NCBI GenBank assembly: GCA_949293335.1
Contig: CASFDA010000024.1
Location: 1-37,024 of the forward strand
Origin: an uncultured Spirochaetales bacterium
Lineage (GTDB): Bacteria > Spirochaetota > Spirochaetia > Sphaerochaetales > Sphaerochaetaceae
Direction of reading: 5' to 3'
Length of the DNA stretch: 37,024 nt
Below are positions 24,029-32,814 of the stretch, one piece after another (positions within the stretch are counted from its first letter, which is position 1; the number at the start of each line of letters is the position of its first letter). A program made the translations under genes and the position numbers. Below the pieces are notes generated by a model, which made no database searches, was not told where the DNA came from, and was given only the letters and a program-made list of their open reading frames with translations.

Positions 24029-25657
24029 TTAAACTCTTATACCACTGTTAAGCACTTTCTTCCCTGAAAGCCTTATCCTTTCTATTTCCTCTTCATGCAT
24101 CCTGTTTATGGATGTGAAACTTTTAGCACATCTCATCCCATCAATTATCAACTCTCCCGTATCATCAAATGAGGCATTGTAAAGGAGGAATGAGGAATAC
24201 AGATCCCTCTGCACTGCTGTCCCATCGGAAAGGGAGAACAGCCTCTGTGAGAGTTTCCTCTTCACATACTCTCCACTAGTGTGGTCATACTGGGAAGCCC
24301 TGTAGCCATATGGAACTTCAATGTACCTTCCTCCTGTCAGGGTGAACTTCATTTCAGCCTGGCTCTGGAAGTATCCGGGACAGCGGTTCCTTATCGACTT
24401 GCCGAATCTCTTCTTCCGATTCATCTTGCCCGTATTCTCATTGATTGTCATCTCTTTCGTCTTTGTCATAAGCCTCTTCGCATTCCTCGGCTCAGTGATG
24501 AAGACATCCCCAAGGTTCCTCATGTGGTTCACATCCTCCCTGATCGCCAGATGGCAGTTTATGGAGTTCTTCCGTCTAAGCTTCTTCAGCCTCTGTTTGT
24601 CCTCGAGGTAGTTCTTTGAGCATTTCCACTTCTTTGGACCATTCTTTACCGTTCCATCCTCATTGTAGTTGTCTGGATTCATGGCTCTCCTTGAACGGTC
24701 GAGCTTCCGTAGCAGGATCCTCTCCTTCCTCTCGCTTCCGGTGATCGCTTCACCTCTCTCGGCAAGATTCCTGAGACCGCATTCCTTGTCGGAGGTATAG
24801 GCGATCGTCTGGGTGCCGATGTCACAGCCGACAACGCCTGTTCCATACTTATGGCGGGGAGAGCCATCCATTGAGAACTTGGGCTTTGCCTTCCCTTCAA
24901 TAGTCAGATGTATGAAGACCCTCAGTCTTCCCCTTATCTCCTCGCACTTCAGAGAGGCATAGCATGGACGATACGTATCCAATATCTTATCCTTCTCATG
25001 AAAGGTTCTCACTGCTTCAGCATCTATCTCATCGCCGTGATTCAGATAATGGAGTACGGCATTTACCTCATCTTCTCCGAACCTGTCGCTTATTATCGGG
25101 GAGAAGGAGATGCTACTGCACGAGAGGACCAAGCGGCCATCAATGTTCTTGATTGTGATGCTCCTCTCAATCTGCTTGGCCCTGAGAATTGGAAGCTCTC
25201 CTCTCTTTGAGAAGCGGAGCATCTTTCCATCAGCGTAGAGGACCTTCTCGACACCCTTCCAGATATCTTCTGCTCGGGTGAGAGCGAATACGCTGGAAAG
25301 GGAATACTTCTTCCCGATCGGAATCATCGTTCTCCTGCAACAATCCCAGCTGACATCATACTCATCCTGCATCGCATTCATCTGTGCCGAAAGATGTGAC
25401 TTCAATGCCTTGTCATTATTCCTACCCGCTTTGCCATAGAGGACTTTCAACTTCCGGTACCGCTTTGTTCTCAGAAGCTGTTCCTTATTCCTCCTCATTA
25501 TGGCAATGAGCTCATTGCTGGCAAGACGGAGGCGGTTGGAGATGTTGAAGATATGCCTCTTGTCGTCTTCTCACATGTCGGCCTCGATCATGAGGACATG
25601 CCTTTCACTTTCTTTTCTAAATTCCTTGAGCAGTTTCTTTGCCTCTTCACTTTCCAT
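24029..25657 (-). pseudogene. tnpB: TnpB-family RNA-guided nuclease with an early TGA stop
   Basis: The natural start is ATG 25657 with AGGAGG just upstream (MESEEAKKLLKEFRKESERH), but an in-frame TGA at 25573-25571 ends it after 28 codons. The frame is then open to 24029 (542 residues if read through; 489 from an internal ATG at 25498). RuvC residues are kept: Asp in GVVGCDIGTQTI, Glu in DVFITEPRNAK and Asp in VQRDLYSSFLL (D226, E336 and D432 of the 489-residue part). The four cysteines normally between the Glu and last Asp are missing; the stretch reads ASQYDHTSGEYVKRKLSQRL. A restart at 25498 has no obvious ribosome binding site. It is probably inactive or strongly reduced. Confidence 0.75.
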
Positions 25658-25780
25658 GGCTTCCTCCTGTCTGCAAGTACATTCTGACAGAAGGTGCATG
25701 ACATATATTGTCATACCTTTCTAGTTTCCACTAATTCTTTGGCAGTCGGGAAGTCTTCCCTTCTTTCCCTCATCTCCCGG

Positions 25781-26168
25781 TGCCACCATCGTTGCGGCAT
25801 TGAAGAAGAGCATATCCGCCAGAACTGTTCGGAATGGACACAGGAACGGGGACTACTGCATACACTGCTATGAGAACGGTACATTCACCTGCAATCAGAA
25901 TACTATGAAGCTGCGTCCAGACCTCAAGCGATGGATGAGTAATGAGAACAAGGCTTCCTGGATCCTTGACAGATGCGGCTATGTCACACTTTCGACTATT
26001 GACGAACATGGATTCCCTCATCCAGTCGCAATGGATGTCATCTCGCATGAGGGGATAAGGGAGATATGGATGACTACATACCGCAACTCGGCAAAGGCAA
26101 GGCATCTTCTGAGCAACCAGAAAGCTAAACTATGGATTGATGGCAAGCATTCTGTCATCACATTCTGA
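25781..26168 (+). pseudogene. Remnant of a zinc-ribbon + pyridoxamine-oxidase-like protein
   Basis: The last open part (from about 25800) begins NGDYCIHCYENGTFTCNQ, the second cysteine pair of a PF12674-type zinc ribbon, then RWMSNENKASWILDRCGYVTLSTIDEHGFPHPV and EIWMTTYRNSAKARHLL, written here in pieces from a flavin-binding pyridoxamine-oxidase fold. The first cysteine pair (CHHRCG) lies at 25781-25798 in another frame, and ELFGMDTGTG at ~25821 in a third, so at least one frameshift occurred. The frame stops after HSVITF, about 40 residues short of the usual end. The element's left end abuts it. Confidence 0.65.
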
Positions 26169-26183
26169 ATCTGTTGCTTTCAT

Positions 26184-26209
26184 CCCATCGGCAAGCCAAT
26201 GGGTTTTTT
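26184..26209 (+). terminator. Rho-independent terminator
   Basis: CCCATcGG, loop CAAG, CCaATGGG followed by six Ts (26204-26209). It separates the broken oxidase gene from the second deaminase locus. Confidence 0.8.
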
Positions 26210-26273
26210 CGCAACAATTCTATAACGCAGAAAGGGCGACGTTCACATCGAGGGAATATTTTGGCAAAGTTCC

Positions 26274-26302
26274 TTTTCAGAATATCTTTCAGAGCCTATA
26301 CT
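26274..26302 (+). promoter_or_regulatory. Candidate promoter of the second deaminase/nucleoside importer locus
   Basis: TTTTCA (26274-26279) and TATACT (26297-26302) are 17 bases apart, about 40 bases before the ATG at 26343. The -10 is good, the -35 weak. Confidence 0.45.
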
Positions 26303-26342
26303 GAGGCCAGTAAGTCATAGATTTCGATTTGCGGAGGCCCCG

Positions 26343-27737
26343 ATGGAAAAACAGGTTCTGATAAAGAACGCCAAGGCAATAGTGTCGTGTGACGGTTTGG
26401 ACCGTGTCTATTTTGACTCCGATATTCTGATCGAGAAGAATGTTATCAAGAAGATCGGAAAGGCTATCGAGTGCGAGAGTAGCGAAGTTATCGATGCCAG
26501 AGGCAAGTTCATATATCCTGGACTTGTAAATACACATCACCATTTTTTCCAGACTTTCGTCAGAAATCTTGTGAGCATAGATTATCCGAACATGACTGTT
26601 CCTGAATGGCTCGACAAGATATATCGGATATTCCAGAAAGTTGATTCTGATGTGATCTTCTACTCAAGTCTCACCAGTTTCGCTGATCTTGTGAAGCATG
26701 GATGCACGACAGCCTTTGATCATCAGTACTGCTATACCAAGAGGACTGGAAAATCTCCAGTGGACAGGCAGATGGAGGCTGCTGACATGATCGGCATACG
26801 CTATCACGCGGGCCGTGGTGCGAACACTCTTCCGAGAGAACTTGGCAGTACAATTCCTGAAGATATGCTTGAAACGACAGATGAGTTCCTTTCAGATTGC
26901 GAGAGGCTTATCAAGACATATCACGATGGATCTCCATTTTCGATGCACCAGATTGTAATTTCTCCTTGCCAGCCGATGAATTCTTATAAAGAAACATTTG
27001 TTGAGTCCCTGTCCCTTGCGCGGGAGAAGAAAGTACATCTCCATACACATCTGGGAGAGGGGGAGAACGCGATAATTGAGGCAAAATACGGAAAGAGGAC
27101 ACTCGACTGGTGTGAGGAGATTGGCTTTTCGGGTCCTGATGTATGGTATGCCCATTGCTGGGAACTGAGTCGTGAGGAATTCAGGAGAATGGCAAAAGCG
27201 GGAACAGGTGTGAGCCATTGTCCTGCCCCTGCTGTTCTCGGAGGTTTCCCGATATTGAATATCAGGGAACTTCTTTCTGATGGCGTTACTGTGAGTCTCG
27301 GGGTGGATGGTTCTGCGACAAACGACAGCTCGAATCTCCTTGACGCGCTCCGTATGGCATATCTGATGCAGTGTTTCTTCAGCAAAGAGAGAGGTGGTGC
27401 CGTTTCGTCCTATGATATGCTCAAGATAGCAACAGCTGGAGGTGCGAAAACACTTGGGCGTGATGATATCGGATCGCTTGAAGTGGGCAAGGGCGCAGAC
27501 CTATTCATGATAGATGGGGAGGCGCTGGAGCTCACTGGGACAGAACATGATCCGAAGAATCTGATTGCACGTGTAGGGGTAACAGGCCCTGTTTCCCTTA
27601 CGATGATTGACGGGAAGGTCGTCTTCAGAGAGGGACAGATTACAGGAATCGATGAGCATGCGCTCAGGGAAGAGGGAGAAAAAGTATGTACAAAGGTCCT
27701 GCGCTCTGAGTCATCAGCCTTCCCAAAATACAATTGA
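26343..27737 (+). CDS. ATZ/TRZ-type amidohydrolase, 8-oxoguanine-deaminase-like (second copy)
   Basis: 464 residues; GGAGG upstream of the ATG. Metal ligands: PGLVNTHHHFFQTF (H65, H67), VHLHTHLGEGENA, VWYAHCWELS and VSLGVDGSATND. It shares the family layout with the 9242-10594 protein but differs in detail (HLGEG for HLCET, AHCWE for AHGIH), so the two may use different rings. It is the first gene of a run that continues with a BMP-type binding protein and nucleoside importer, which fits deamination of an imported purine base or nucleoside. AtzB or isocytosine-type activity remains possible. Confidence 0.85.
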   Translation: MEKQVLIKNAKAIVSCDGLDRVYFDSDILIEKNVIKKIGKAIECESSEVIDARGKFIYPGLVNTHHHFFQTFVRNLVSIDYPNMTVPEWLDKIYRIFQKVDSDVIFYSSLTSFADLVKHGCTTAFDHQYCYTKRTGKSPVDRQMEAADMIGIRYHAGRGANTLPRELGSTIPEDMLETTDEFLSDCERLIKTYHDGSPFSMHQIVISPCQPMNSYKETFVESLSLAREKKVHLHTHLGEGENAIIEAKYGKRTLDWCEEIGFSGPDVWYAHCWELSREEFRRMAKAGTGVSHCPAPAVLGGFPILNIRELLSDGVTVSLGVDGSATNDSSNLLDALRMAYLMQCFFSKERGGAVSSYDMLKIATAGGAKTLGRDDIGSLEVGKGADLFMIDGEALELTGTEHDPKNLIARVGVTGPVSLTMIDGKVVFREGQITGIDEHALREEGEKVCTKVLRSESSAFPKYN

Positions 27738-27757
27738 TTTCCATTTAGGAGGAACAT

Positions 27758-28753
27758 ATGAAGCGTATTTTACTTCTTGTATCTCTATTCGTTGTCTCAT
27801 TTGCGTTCCTTTTCGCAGGGGGCGCAAGCGATGCATCCGGCGATGAGATCGACTCAATGGCATTGATTCTTTCCGGACCTGCAAATGATCAGGGATGGAA
27901 CGCTGTCGCAGTTGCCGGTCTTCAGGCGACAAGTGAGAAGTTCGGACTCGAGACTACAATCATGGAGAATGTCTCGATCGCTGATTCGGAAGCCGCCTAC
28001 AGACAGCTTGCGGCCGATGGGTATGATATCATAATCGGACACGGCTATCAGTATGGAGAGCCTGCTGCCGCAGTGTCACACGAGTTTCCAGGTAAGTATT
28101 TCCTTGCCACAGAGTCAAATTCCTACTCTGAGAACGCAGCTTCATATGTAATGGCTTGTGAGCAGGGTGCATATATCATGGGACTTCTTGCCGCTGGAAT
28201 GTCTGAAAGCGGTACAATCGGGGTGATCGGAGGTTTCGAGCAACCATCGATAATCAAGGAACTCGAAGCTTTCAAGCTTGCTGCAAAGACAATAAATCCA
28301 GATATAAAGGTACTTGAGATCTATATCAATTCTTTTACTGATACGAATCTTGGATATGAGGCTGCGATGACAATGATCAATCAGGGTGCCGATGTCATCT
28401 ATCAGGTGGCAAACCAGGCGGGAAATGGTGCGATTATTGCCGCTTCCGAACATGGAGTATATGCCGAAGGTAATTCCTATGATCAGAATTCAATTGCTCC
28501 TGATTATGTTCTGTCATCGACTATCTATAACATGGATCAGGTGATGATCACTGCAGTATCCTCGATCATGGATGGAACGTTCCAGGGTGGGGTTTACAAT
28601 CTCGGAATGGACAGGAATGTAGTTGAGATCGCTCCTTACCATGCGCTTGAGGATAAGATTCCTCAGGAATTGAAGGACACTATCAGTCAGGCTATCAGCG
28701 ATATCACATCAGGTGCTCTTGAAGTCCCTGTCATATCGACTCCATCTCGCTGA
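27758..28753 (+). CDS. BMP/PnrA-family nucleoside-binding protein
   Basis: 331 residues. Signal peptide MKRILLLVSLFVVSFAFLFA then GGASDASG, no lipobox cysteine. The BMP (PF02608) pattern is clear: ALILSGPANDQGWNAVAVAGL at the ligand site, broken here around SGPANDQGWN, ADGYDIIIGHGYQYGEP, and the C-terminal GGVYNLGMDRNVVEIAPY. Members such as Treponema PnrA bind purine nucleosides. AGGAGG lies before the ATG. Periplasmic receptor of the 28813-32277 importer. Confidence 0.9.
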   Translation: MKRILLLVSLFVVSFAFLFAGGASDASGDEIDSMALILSGPANDQGWNAVAVAGLQATSEKFGLETTIMENVSIADSEAAYRQLAADGYDIIIGHGYQYGEPAAAVSHEFPGKYFLATESNSYSENAASYVMACEQGAYIMGLLAAGMSESGTIGVIGGFEQPSIIKELEAFKLAAKTINPDIKVLEIYINSFTDTNLGYEAAMTMINQGADVIYQVANQAGNGAIIAASEHGVYAEGNSYDQNSIAPDYVLSSTIYNMDQVMITAVSSIMDGTFQGGVYNLGMDRNVVEIAPYHALEDKIPQELKDTISQAISDITSGALEVPVISTPSR

Positions 28754-28762
28754 GCCATATCA

Positions 28763-28790
28763 GGCCCGGGCTTGTCCCGGGTCTTCTCTC
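28763..28790 (+). terminator. Intra-operon GC hairpin, possible attenuator
   Basis: GGCCCGGG (28763-28770) pairs with CCCGGGTC (28776-28783) across CTTGT, with one G-T pair, followed by TTCTCTCTTC. Like the hairpin at 4656 it falls between binding-protein and transporter genes, where partial termination would keep the binding protein in excess. Confidence 0.55.
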
Positions 28791-28812
28791 TTCAGAAAAG
28801 GATAACTATACG

Positions 28813-30324
28813 ATGGATTACATTCTCAAGATGGAGAACATCTTTAAATCATTCTTCGGTGTTTATGCCAATGAGGATGTCTCTCTCTTTGTGAAGAAAG
28901 GGGAGATACATGCTTTGCTTGGGGAGAATGGTGCGGGAAAGACGACTTTGATGAACATCCTTTACGGGATATACCCAAAAGATTCGGGAAAAGTATTCTG
29001 GAAAGGGGAGGAAGTGGAGTTCCATTCTCCTAAAGATGCAATTGACAGGAAGATCGGAATGGTGCATCAGCATTTCAATCTCGTCGGAAAGCTCACTGTC
29101 TCTGAGAATATAACCCTTGGCCTGAAGATGAATGGATATCCTTTTGTAAAGAGAGCAGAAATTGACAGGAAGATAGAGGAGATCTCATCTCTTTATGGCC
29201 TTCCTCTTGACGTCAGGAAGAAAGTCTCCCAGCTCTCTGTCGGCGAAGAGCAGAGGGTGGAGATCATGAAACTCCTTTTCCGAGATGTTGAACTCCTTAT
29301 TCTCGATGAACCTACTGCTGTTCTCACGCCAGGAGAGACAAAGGATTTCTTCCGTGTGCTAAAGAAGCTCAAAGATGACGGAAAGAGCATAATAATCATC
29401 ACTCACCGGATTCCAGAAGTAATGGAGATAGCAGACATGGTTACCGTTCTCAGGGACGGAAAAGTGATCCGCAGCGTTTCCAGAAACGAACTTTCTGAAA
29501 CTCTACTTTCTTCTCTTATGATAGGAAGGGCCTTGAAGGAAACAGAAAGGGGAGCAAGTCCAGGAAAGGGCGATGTTGAGCTCCTGATGGACAATGTGAC
29601 AGTGAAGGAAGGAAACAGGACTACATTGTCATTGTCCTTGTCGCTTTCATCGGGAGAGATCCTTGGTGTTGCAGGAGTTGATGGAAACGGACAGAAAGAG
29701 CTTTCAGAGGCTATTGTAGGAATCAGGAAGATCTCTTCTGGCTCAATAAGGATAAAAGGCGAGGATGTGACAGATCTGCCTGTACAGAAGAGGAAAGAGA
29801 GGGGGATAGGGTATATTTCTGATGACAGGCACAGGGATGGTCTTGTCCTCGATATGAGCCTCGAAGAGAACATGCTCCTCGGAAGCGGGCGGAAAGACCT
29901 TATTCACAATGGATTCATAGATTTCAGGAAACTCAGAGAAGAGACAGAAGAGAAGATAGATGAGTTTGCGATCAAGACAAATTCTCCTGAGATGCCCGTA
30001 CGTTATCTCTCCGGAGGAAACCAGCAGAAACTTATTCTTTCAAGAGAGATTTATGATGGTGTCGGCCTCATTGTCGCATTCCAGCCGACAAGAGGTCTCG
30101 ACATAGGGGCCAGTGAAAGTGTACGGAATCTGCTTTTGAAGTGGAGAGAAAAAGGGTGTGCCATTCTTCTCATCTCAGCGGATCTGGATGAGATTTTTTC
30201 CCTCAGCGACAGGATAATAGTCCTCCATGGTGGAAGGATAATGGGTGAAATTGAGAATGACGGGAATCCTGATATCGCAAAACTCGGCCTCATGATGGCG
30301 GGAAAGGGGATGGAAAATGAGTGA
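28813..30324 (+). CDS. Nucleoside ABC importer ATPase (two fused ABC domains)
   Basis: 503 residues, the normal length for fused ATPases of the COG3845 type. The first domain has Walker A GENGAGKTT, signature LSVGEEQRVEIMKLL and Walker B LLILDEPTAVLTP. The second has a weaker Walker A (GVDGNGQKE, without the usual GKS/T), signature YLSGGNQQKLILSRE and VAFQPTRGLD in place of a Walker B glutamate. This asymmetry is standard for the family. It powers the permeases at 30317 and 31342. Confidence 0.92.
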   Translation: MDYILKMENIFKSFFGVYANEDVSLFVKKGEIHALLGENGAGKTTLMNILYGIYPKDSGKVFWKGEEVEFHSPKDAIDRKIGMVHQHFNLVGKLTVSENITLGLKMNGYPFVKRAEIDRKIEEISSLYGLPLDVRKKVSQLSVGEEQRVEIMKLLFRDVELLILDEPTAVLTPGETKDFFRVLKKLKDDGKSIIIITHRIPEVMEIADMVTVLRDGKVIRSVSRNELSETLLSSLMIGRALKETERGASPGKGDVELLMDNVTVKEGNRTTLSLSLSLSSGEILGVAGVDGNGQKELSEAIVGIRKISSGSIRIKGEDVTDLPVQKRKERGIGYISDDRHRDGLVLDMSLEENMLLGSGRKDLIHNGFIDFRKLREETEEKIDEFAIKTNSPEMPVRYLSGGNQQKLILSREIYDGVGLIVAFQPTRGLDIGASESVRNLLLKWREKGCAILLISADLDEIFSLSDRIIVLHGGRIMGEIENDGNPDIAKLGLMMAGKGMENE

Positions 30325-31342
30325 AAAGAAAATAAATGCATTATCTACTCTGATAGTCATCTTTGTCTCATTGGCCCTCTCCCTTTTCCTTATAGCGGTC
30401 TCCAGTTCAAGCTTTTCATCAGCCCTTTATGGCTTTTTCCGTGGAAGTCTCGGAAGTGCCTACTCGTTCGCAGAGGTGCTCGTAAAGGCGATTCCCCTGA
30501 TTCTCTGTGGCTTGTCGGTTGCAGTTGGAGCATACGCTGGCTTTACCAATATTGGAGCTGAGGGACAGTTCTACATGGGTGCAGTTGCAACTACTGTAGT
30601 CGGGATGTACCTCGATCTTCCAGGGCCGCTGTTGATGTTGGTTGCCTTCCTCTTCAGCTTCCTTCTGGGTGGAATCTGGGCAGCCGTCCCGGGTATTCTG
30701 AAGGCACGCTATGGGATATCTGAAGTTATCAACACGCTGATGTTCAACTACATCGCGATTGCGCTTGTCGGTATCCTTCTCCAGACATCACTTAAAGCTC
30801 CGGATGCATATTTCCCGGTATCCTCATATATGCCTGAGGACATGTGGTTCTTCAAGATCATTCAGGGAACAAGGCTTCACGCGGGACTCTTTCTGGCGAT
30901 CTTGCTGGCGGTAGTCCTGTATGTGATCATTTACCGTACCTGGCTCGGTTTTGAGATAAGGGCGGCCGGACTTAATAGCAGGGCATCTTTCTGCTCAGGA
31001 ATCAATGTATCCAAGAGCATCGTCATCTCATCCCTTCTCTCTGGAGGTTTTGCCGCCATCGCGGGGTATTCCGAAATTCTCGGCCTCCAGCACAGGCTTC
31101 TCGATGGAATGTCCCCTGGCTATGGCTACTTGGCAATTGTCGCGTCCCTCCTTGGCCGCAACAATCCATTCCTGATCATATTCTCATCGATTCTCATTGC
31201 ACTCATCCAGGTCGGCTCGCAGGGCATGCAGCGCTCTGCTGGAGTTCCTACTGCGATATCCAATATAATCCTCGGTCTGGTAGTGCTGCTTGTCCTGATC
31301 AGACCATTCATAAAGAAATTGCTTGAAAAGGTAGGTGCCTGA
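30317..31342 (+). CDS. Nucleoside ABC importer permease (COG4603 type)
   Basis: 341 residues with about eight to ten helices. Signatures: VGAYAGFTNIGAEGQFYMGA, GISEVINTLMFNYIAI and ISSLLSGGFAAIAGYSEILG. It overlaps the ATPase end by eight bases. Together with the next gene it forms a heterodimeric membrane channel of the purine nucleoside importer class (RbsC-like fold). Confidence 0.9.
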   Translation: MSEKKINALSTLIVIFVSLALSLFLIAVSSSSFSSALYGFFRGSLGSAYSFAEVLVKAIPLILCGLSVAVGAYAGFTNIGAEGQFYMGAVATTVVGMYLDLPGPLLMLVAFLFSFLLGGIWAAVPGILKARYGISEVINTLMFNYIAIALVGILLQTSLKAPDAYFPVSSYMPEDMWFFKIIQGTRLHAGLFLAILLAVVLYVIIYRTWLGFEIRAAGLNSRASFCSGINVSKSIVISSLLSGGFAAIAGYSEILGLQHRLLDGMSPGYGYLAIVASLLGRNNPFLIIFSSILIALIQVGSQGMQRSAGVPTAISNIILGLVVLLVLIRPFIKKLLEKVGA

Positions 31343-32277
31343 TGGAAGACTTTCTCTTTACACTGACAACATTTCTCTCATCTGCGCTCCGCCAGGCCGC
31401 TCCTCTCTCGCTTGCAGGCCTCGGGGTGGCATATGCAGAGAAGGCAGGGATATTGAATATCGGAGAAGAGGGGATAATGCTCTCTGGCGCCTTTTCTGGA
31501 TTTATTGTCGCGTTCTTCACACATAACCTGTTTCTTGGAATTCTGGGAGGTATTCTAGGGGGTATCTTCATATCGATAATCCACGCCTTTTTCTCAATAC
31601 ATGCGAGAGCTAATCAGACGATAGTCGGTCTTGCCCTCAACTTCTTCACGCTAGGATTGACAAGTTTCCTCTTCCTTCTGGCATTTGGCAGCGGCTCTTC
31701 ACTTCCCAGCATAGATCGGCTTCATGCGATCCCGATACCTCTTCTTTCTTCAATTCCTGTAATCGGTCCTGTATTTTTCTCACAGAACATACTTGTATAC
31801 ATACTCTATATCGCGATTGCGGTCATGTCCGTGATCTTTTACAGGACTGAATGGGGAATCCGGCTGACAGCAGTAGGAGAGAATCCGAGGGCGTCTGATA
31901 CGGCTGGGATAAATGTCTATGCAACAAGGTATGTCGCATGCCTGATCAATGGAATCCTCGGTGGCCTTGGCGGCTGCTATATAACGCTTGGCCAGCTCGG
32001 GTATTTCCAGGAGGACATCATATCAGGAAAAGGGTATATCGCCCTTGTTGTTGTGATACTCGGGCGTCATAATCCTGTATTCATTCTCCTTTCTGCGATG
32101 ATTATAGGTTTTGCCGAGTCAATGCAGTTCACGCTCCAGACTTGGGGAATTCCTCTTCCTTCCCAAGCCTTCTCGATCATTCCATATCTCATCGCAGTCA
32201 TTGTCCTGCTCTTCTCGATCGGCAAGAGCAGTTCTCCTCTGTCACTCGGCCGGCCGTACGAAAGAGAAACGAGATAA
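31342..32277 (+). CDS. Nucleoside ABC importer permease (COG1079 type)
   Basis: 311 residues, mainly hydrophobic. The starting block AAPLSLAGLGVAYAEKAGIL with NIGEEGIMLSGAF is typical of the partner permease, as is GGCYITLGQLGYFQEDIISG. Its start shares a base with the previous stop. It is the last gene of the 26343-32277 unit and converges on the HdeD-like gene at once, with no clear terminator. Confidence 0.9.
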   Translation: MEDFLFTLTTFLSSALRQAAPLSLAGLGVAYAEKAGILNIGEEGIMLSGAFSGFIVAFFTHNLFLGILGGILGGIFISIIHAFFSIHARANQTIVGLALNFFTLGLTSFLFLLAFGSGSSLPSIDRLHAIPIPLLSSIPVIGPVFFSQNILVYILYIAIAVMSVIFYRTEWGIRLTAVGENPRASDTAGINVYATRYVACLINGILGGLGGCYITLGQLGYFQEDIISGKGYIALVVVILGRHNPVFILLSAMIIGFAESMQFTLQTWGIPLPSQAFSIIPYLIAVIVLLFSIGKSSSPLSLGRPYERETR

Positions 32278-32814
32278 TCAGTTCTTCAGCATCCTGATCG
32301 CTGTTGCAATCGTGTTGCTTCCGATCAGGATCGAATATATTCCGATGAAGTACGAGACTGGCACTATCGCGATTACAGGATCAAACAGCATCATCAGCCC
32401 CAGGATAAGACCTAGGATATTCAATATCAGAGAGAGGACGAACATCCCATTTCCCTGGAAATATTTCACATCATCAAGTCTCGTGAGTCCTGAGACAGAG
32501 TGGGCGATGAACCAGATCGGGAATAAAATCAGGAAGCCTGCAATACCTGTGTTCGGATAGATTACGAGCATTATTCCAGCCATCACGCTCAGGATTCCTG
32601 AAATCAGGGAGAGCATAGGCGCGAATGCCGTATAGCGCTCAAGTCTGATATAGACTATTACATCGGTCACCCCGTAAAGGATCACGATGATGCCGAAGAG
32701 TACAGAGAAGAAATAGAGGGAATCGACTGGAGTTATGAAAGACATGACTCCTGCTATAAAGAGGATTATTCCTAAAAGAAGCTCGAAATATATGAAAAGC
32801 GAATGCTTTCTCAT
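32278..32814 (-). CDS. HdeD-like (DUF308) membrane protein
   Basis: 178 residues with about six helices, repeated in a pattern typical of DUF308: FELLLGIILFIAGVMSFITP, then ISGILSVMAGIMLVIYPNTG and LNILGLILGLMMLFDPVIA. HdeD of E. coli helps acid tolerance, but the family is broad. It overlaps the FtsH gene (ATGA) and is likely co-expressed with it, suggesting a membrane-stress link. Confidence 0.8.
   Translation of the reverse strand: MRKHSLFIYFELLLGIILFIAGVMSFITPVDSLYFFSVLFGIIVILYGVTDVIVYIRLERYTAFAPMLSLISGILSVMAGIMLVIYPNTGIAGFLILFPIWFIAHSVSGLTRLDDVKYFQGNGMFVLSLILNILGLILGLMMLFDPVIAIVPVSYFIGIYSILIGSNTIATAIRMLKN

Larger units (their letters stand above)
23805..25775 (-). mobile_element. IS200/IS605-type element carrying only tnpB
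   Basis: A tnpB-type gene on the minus strand is flanked by end hairpins: CCCACAGG/CCTGTGGG at 23810-23829 beyond its 3' end, and GGGAAG/CTTCCC at 25748-25760 and ATGACA/TGTCAT at 25698-25714 beyond its 5' end. No TnpA-type Y1 transposase is present, as in IS1341-like elements that move only with help. Exact boundaries are uncertain by tens of bases. The flanks belong to different broken genes, livJ/livG on one side and a zinc-ribbon/oxidase remnant on the other. Confidence 0.72.

Noticed and set aside
25571-25573. TGA in tnpB as a selenocysteine codon
   Set aside because: It lies in a non-catalytic N-terminal stretch, no suitable stem-loop was recognised just downstream, and no selenocysteine genes are in the window.
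26261-26290. Sigma-54 type promoter (TTGGCA) before the second deaminase gene
   Set aside because: The second conserved block TTGCA/T is not at the required distance; a sigma-70-like pair fits better.
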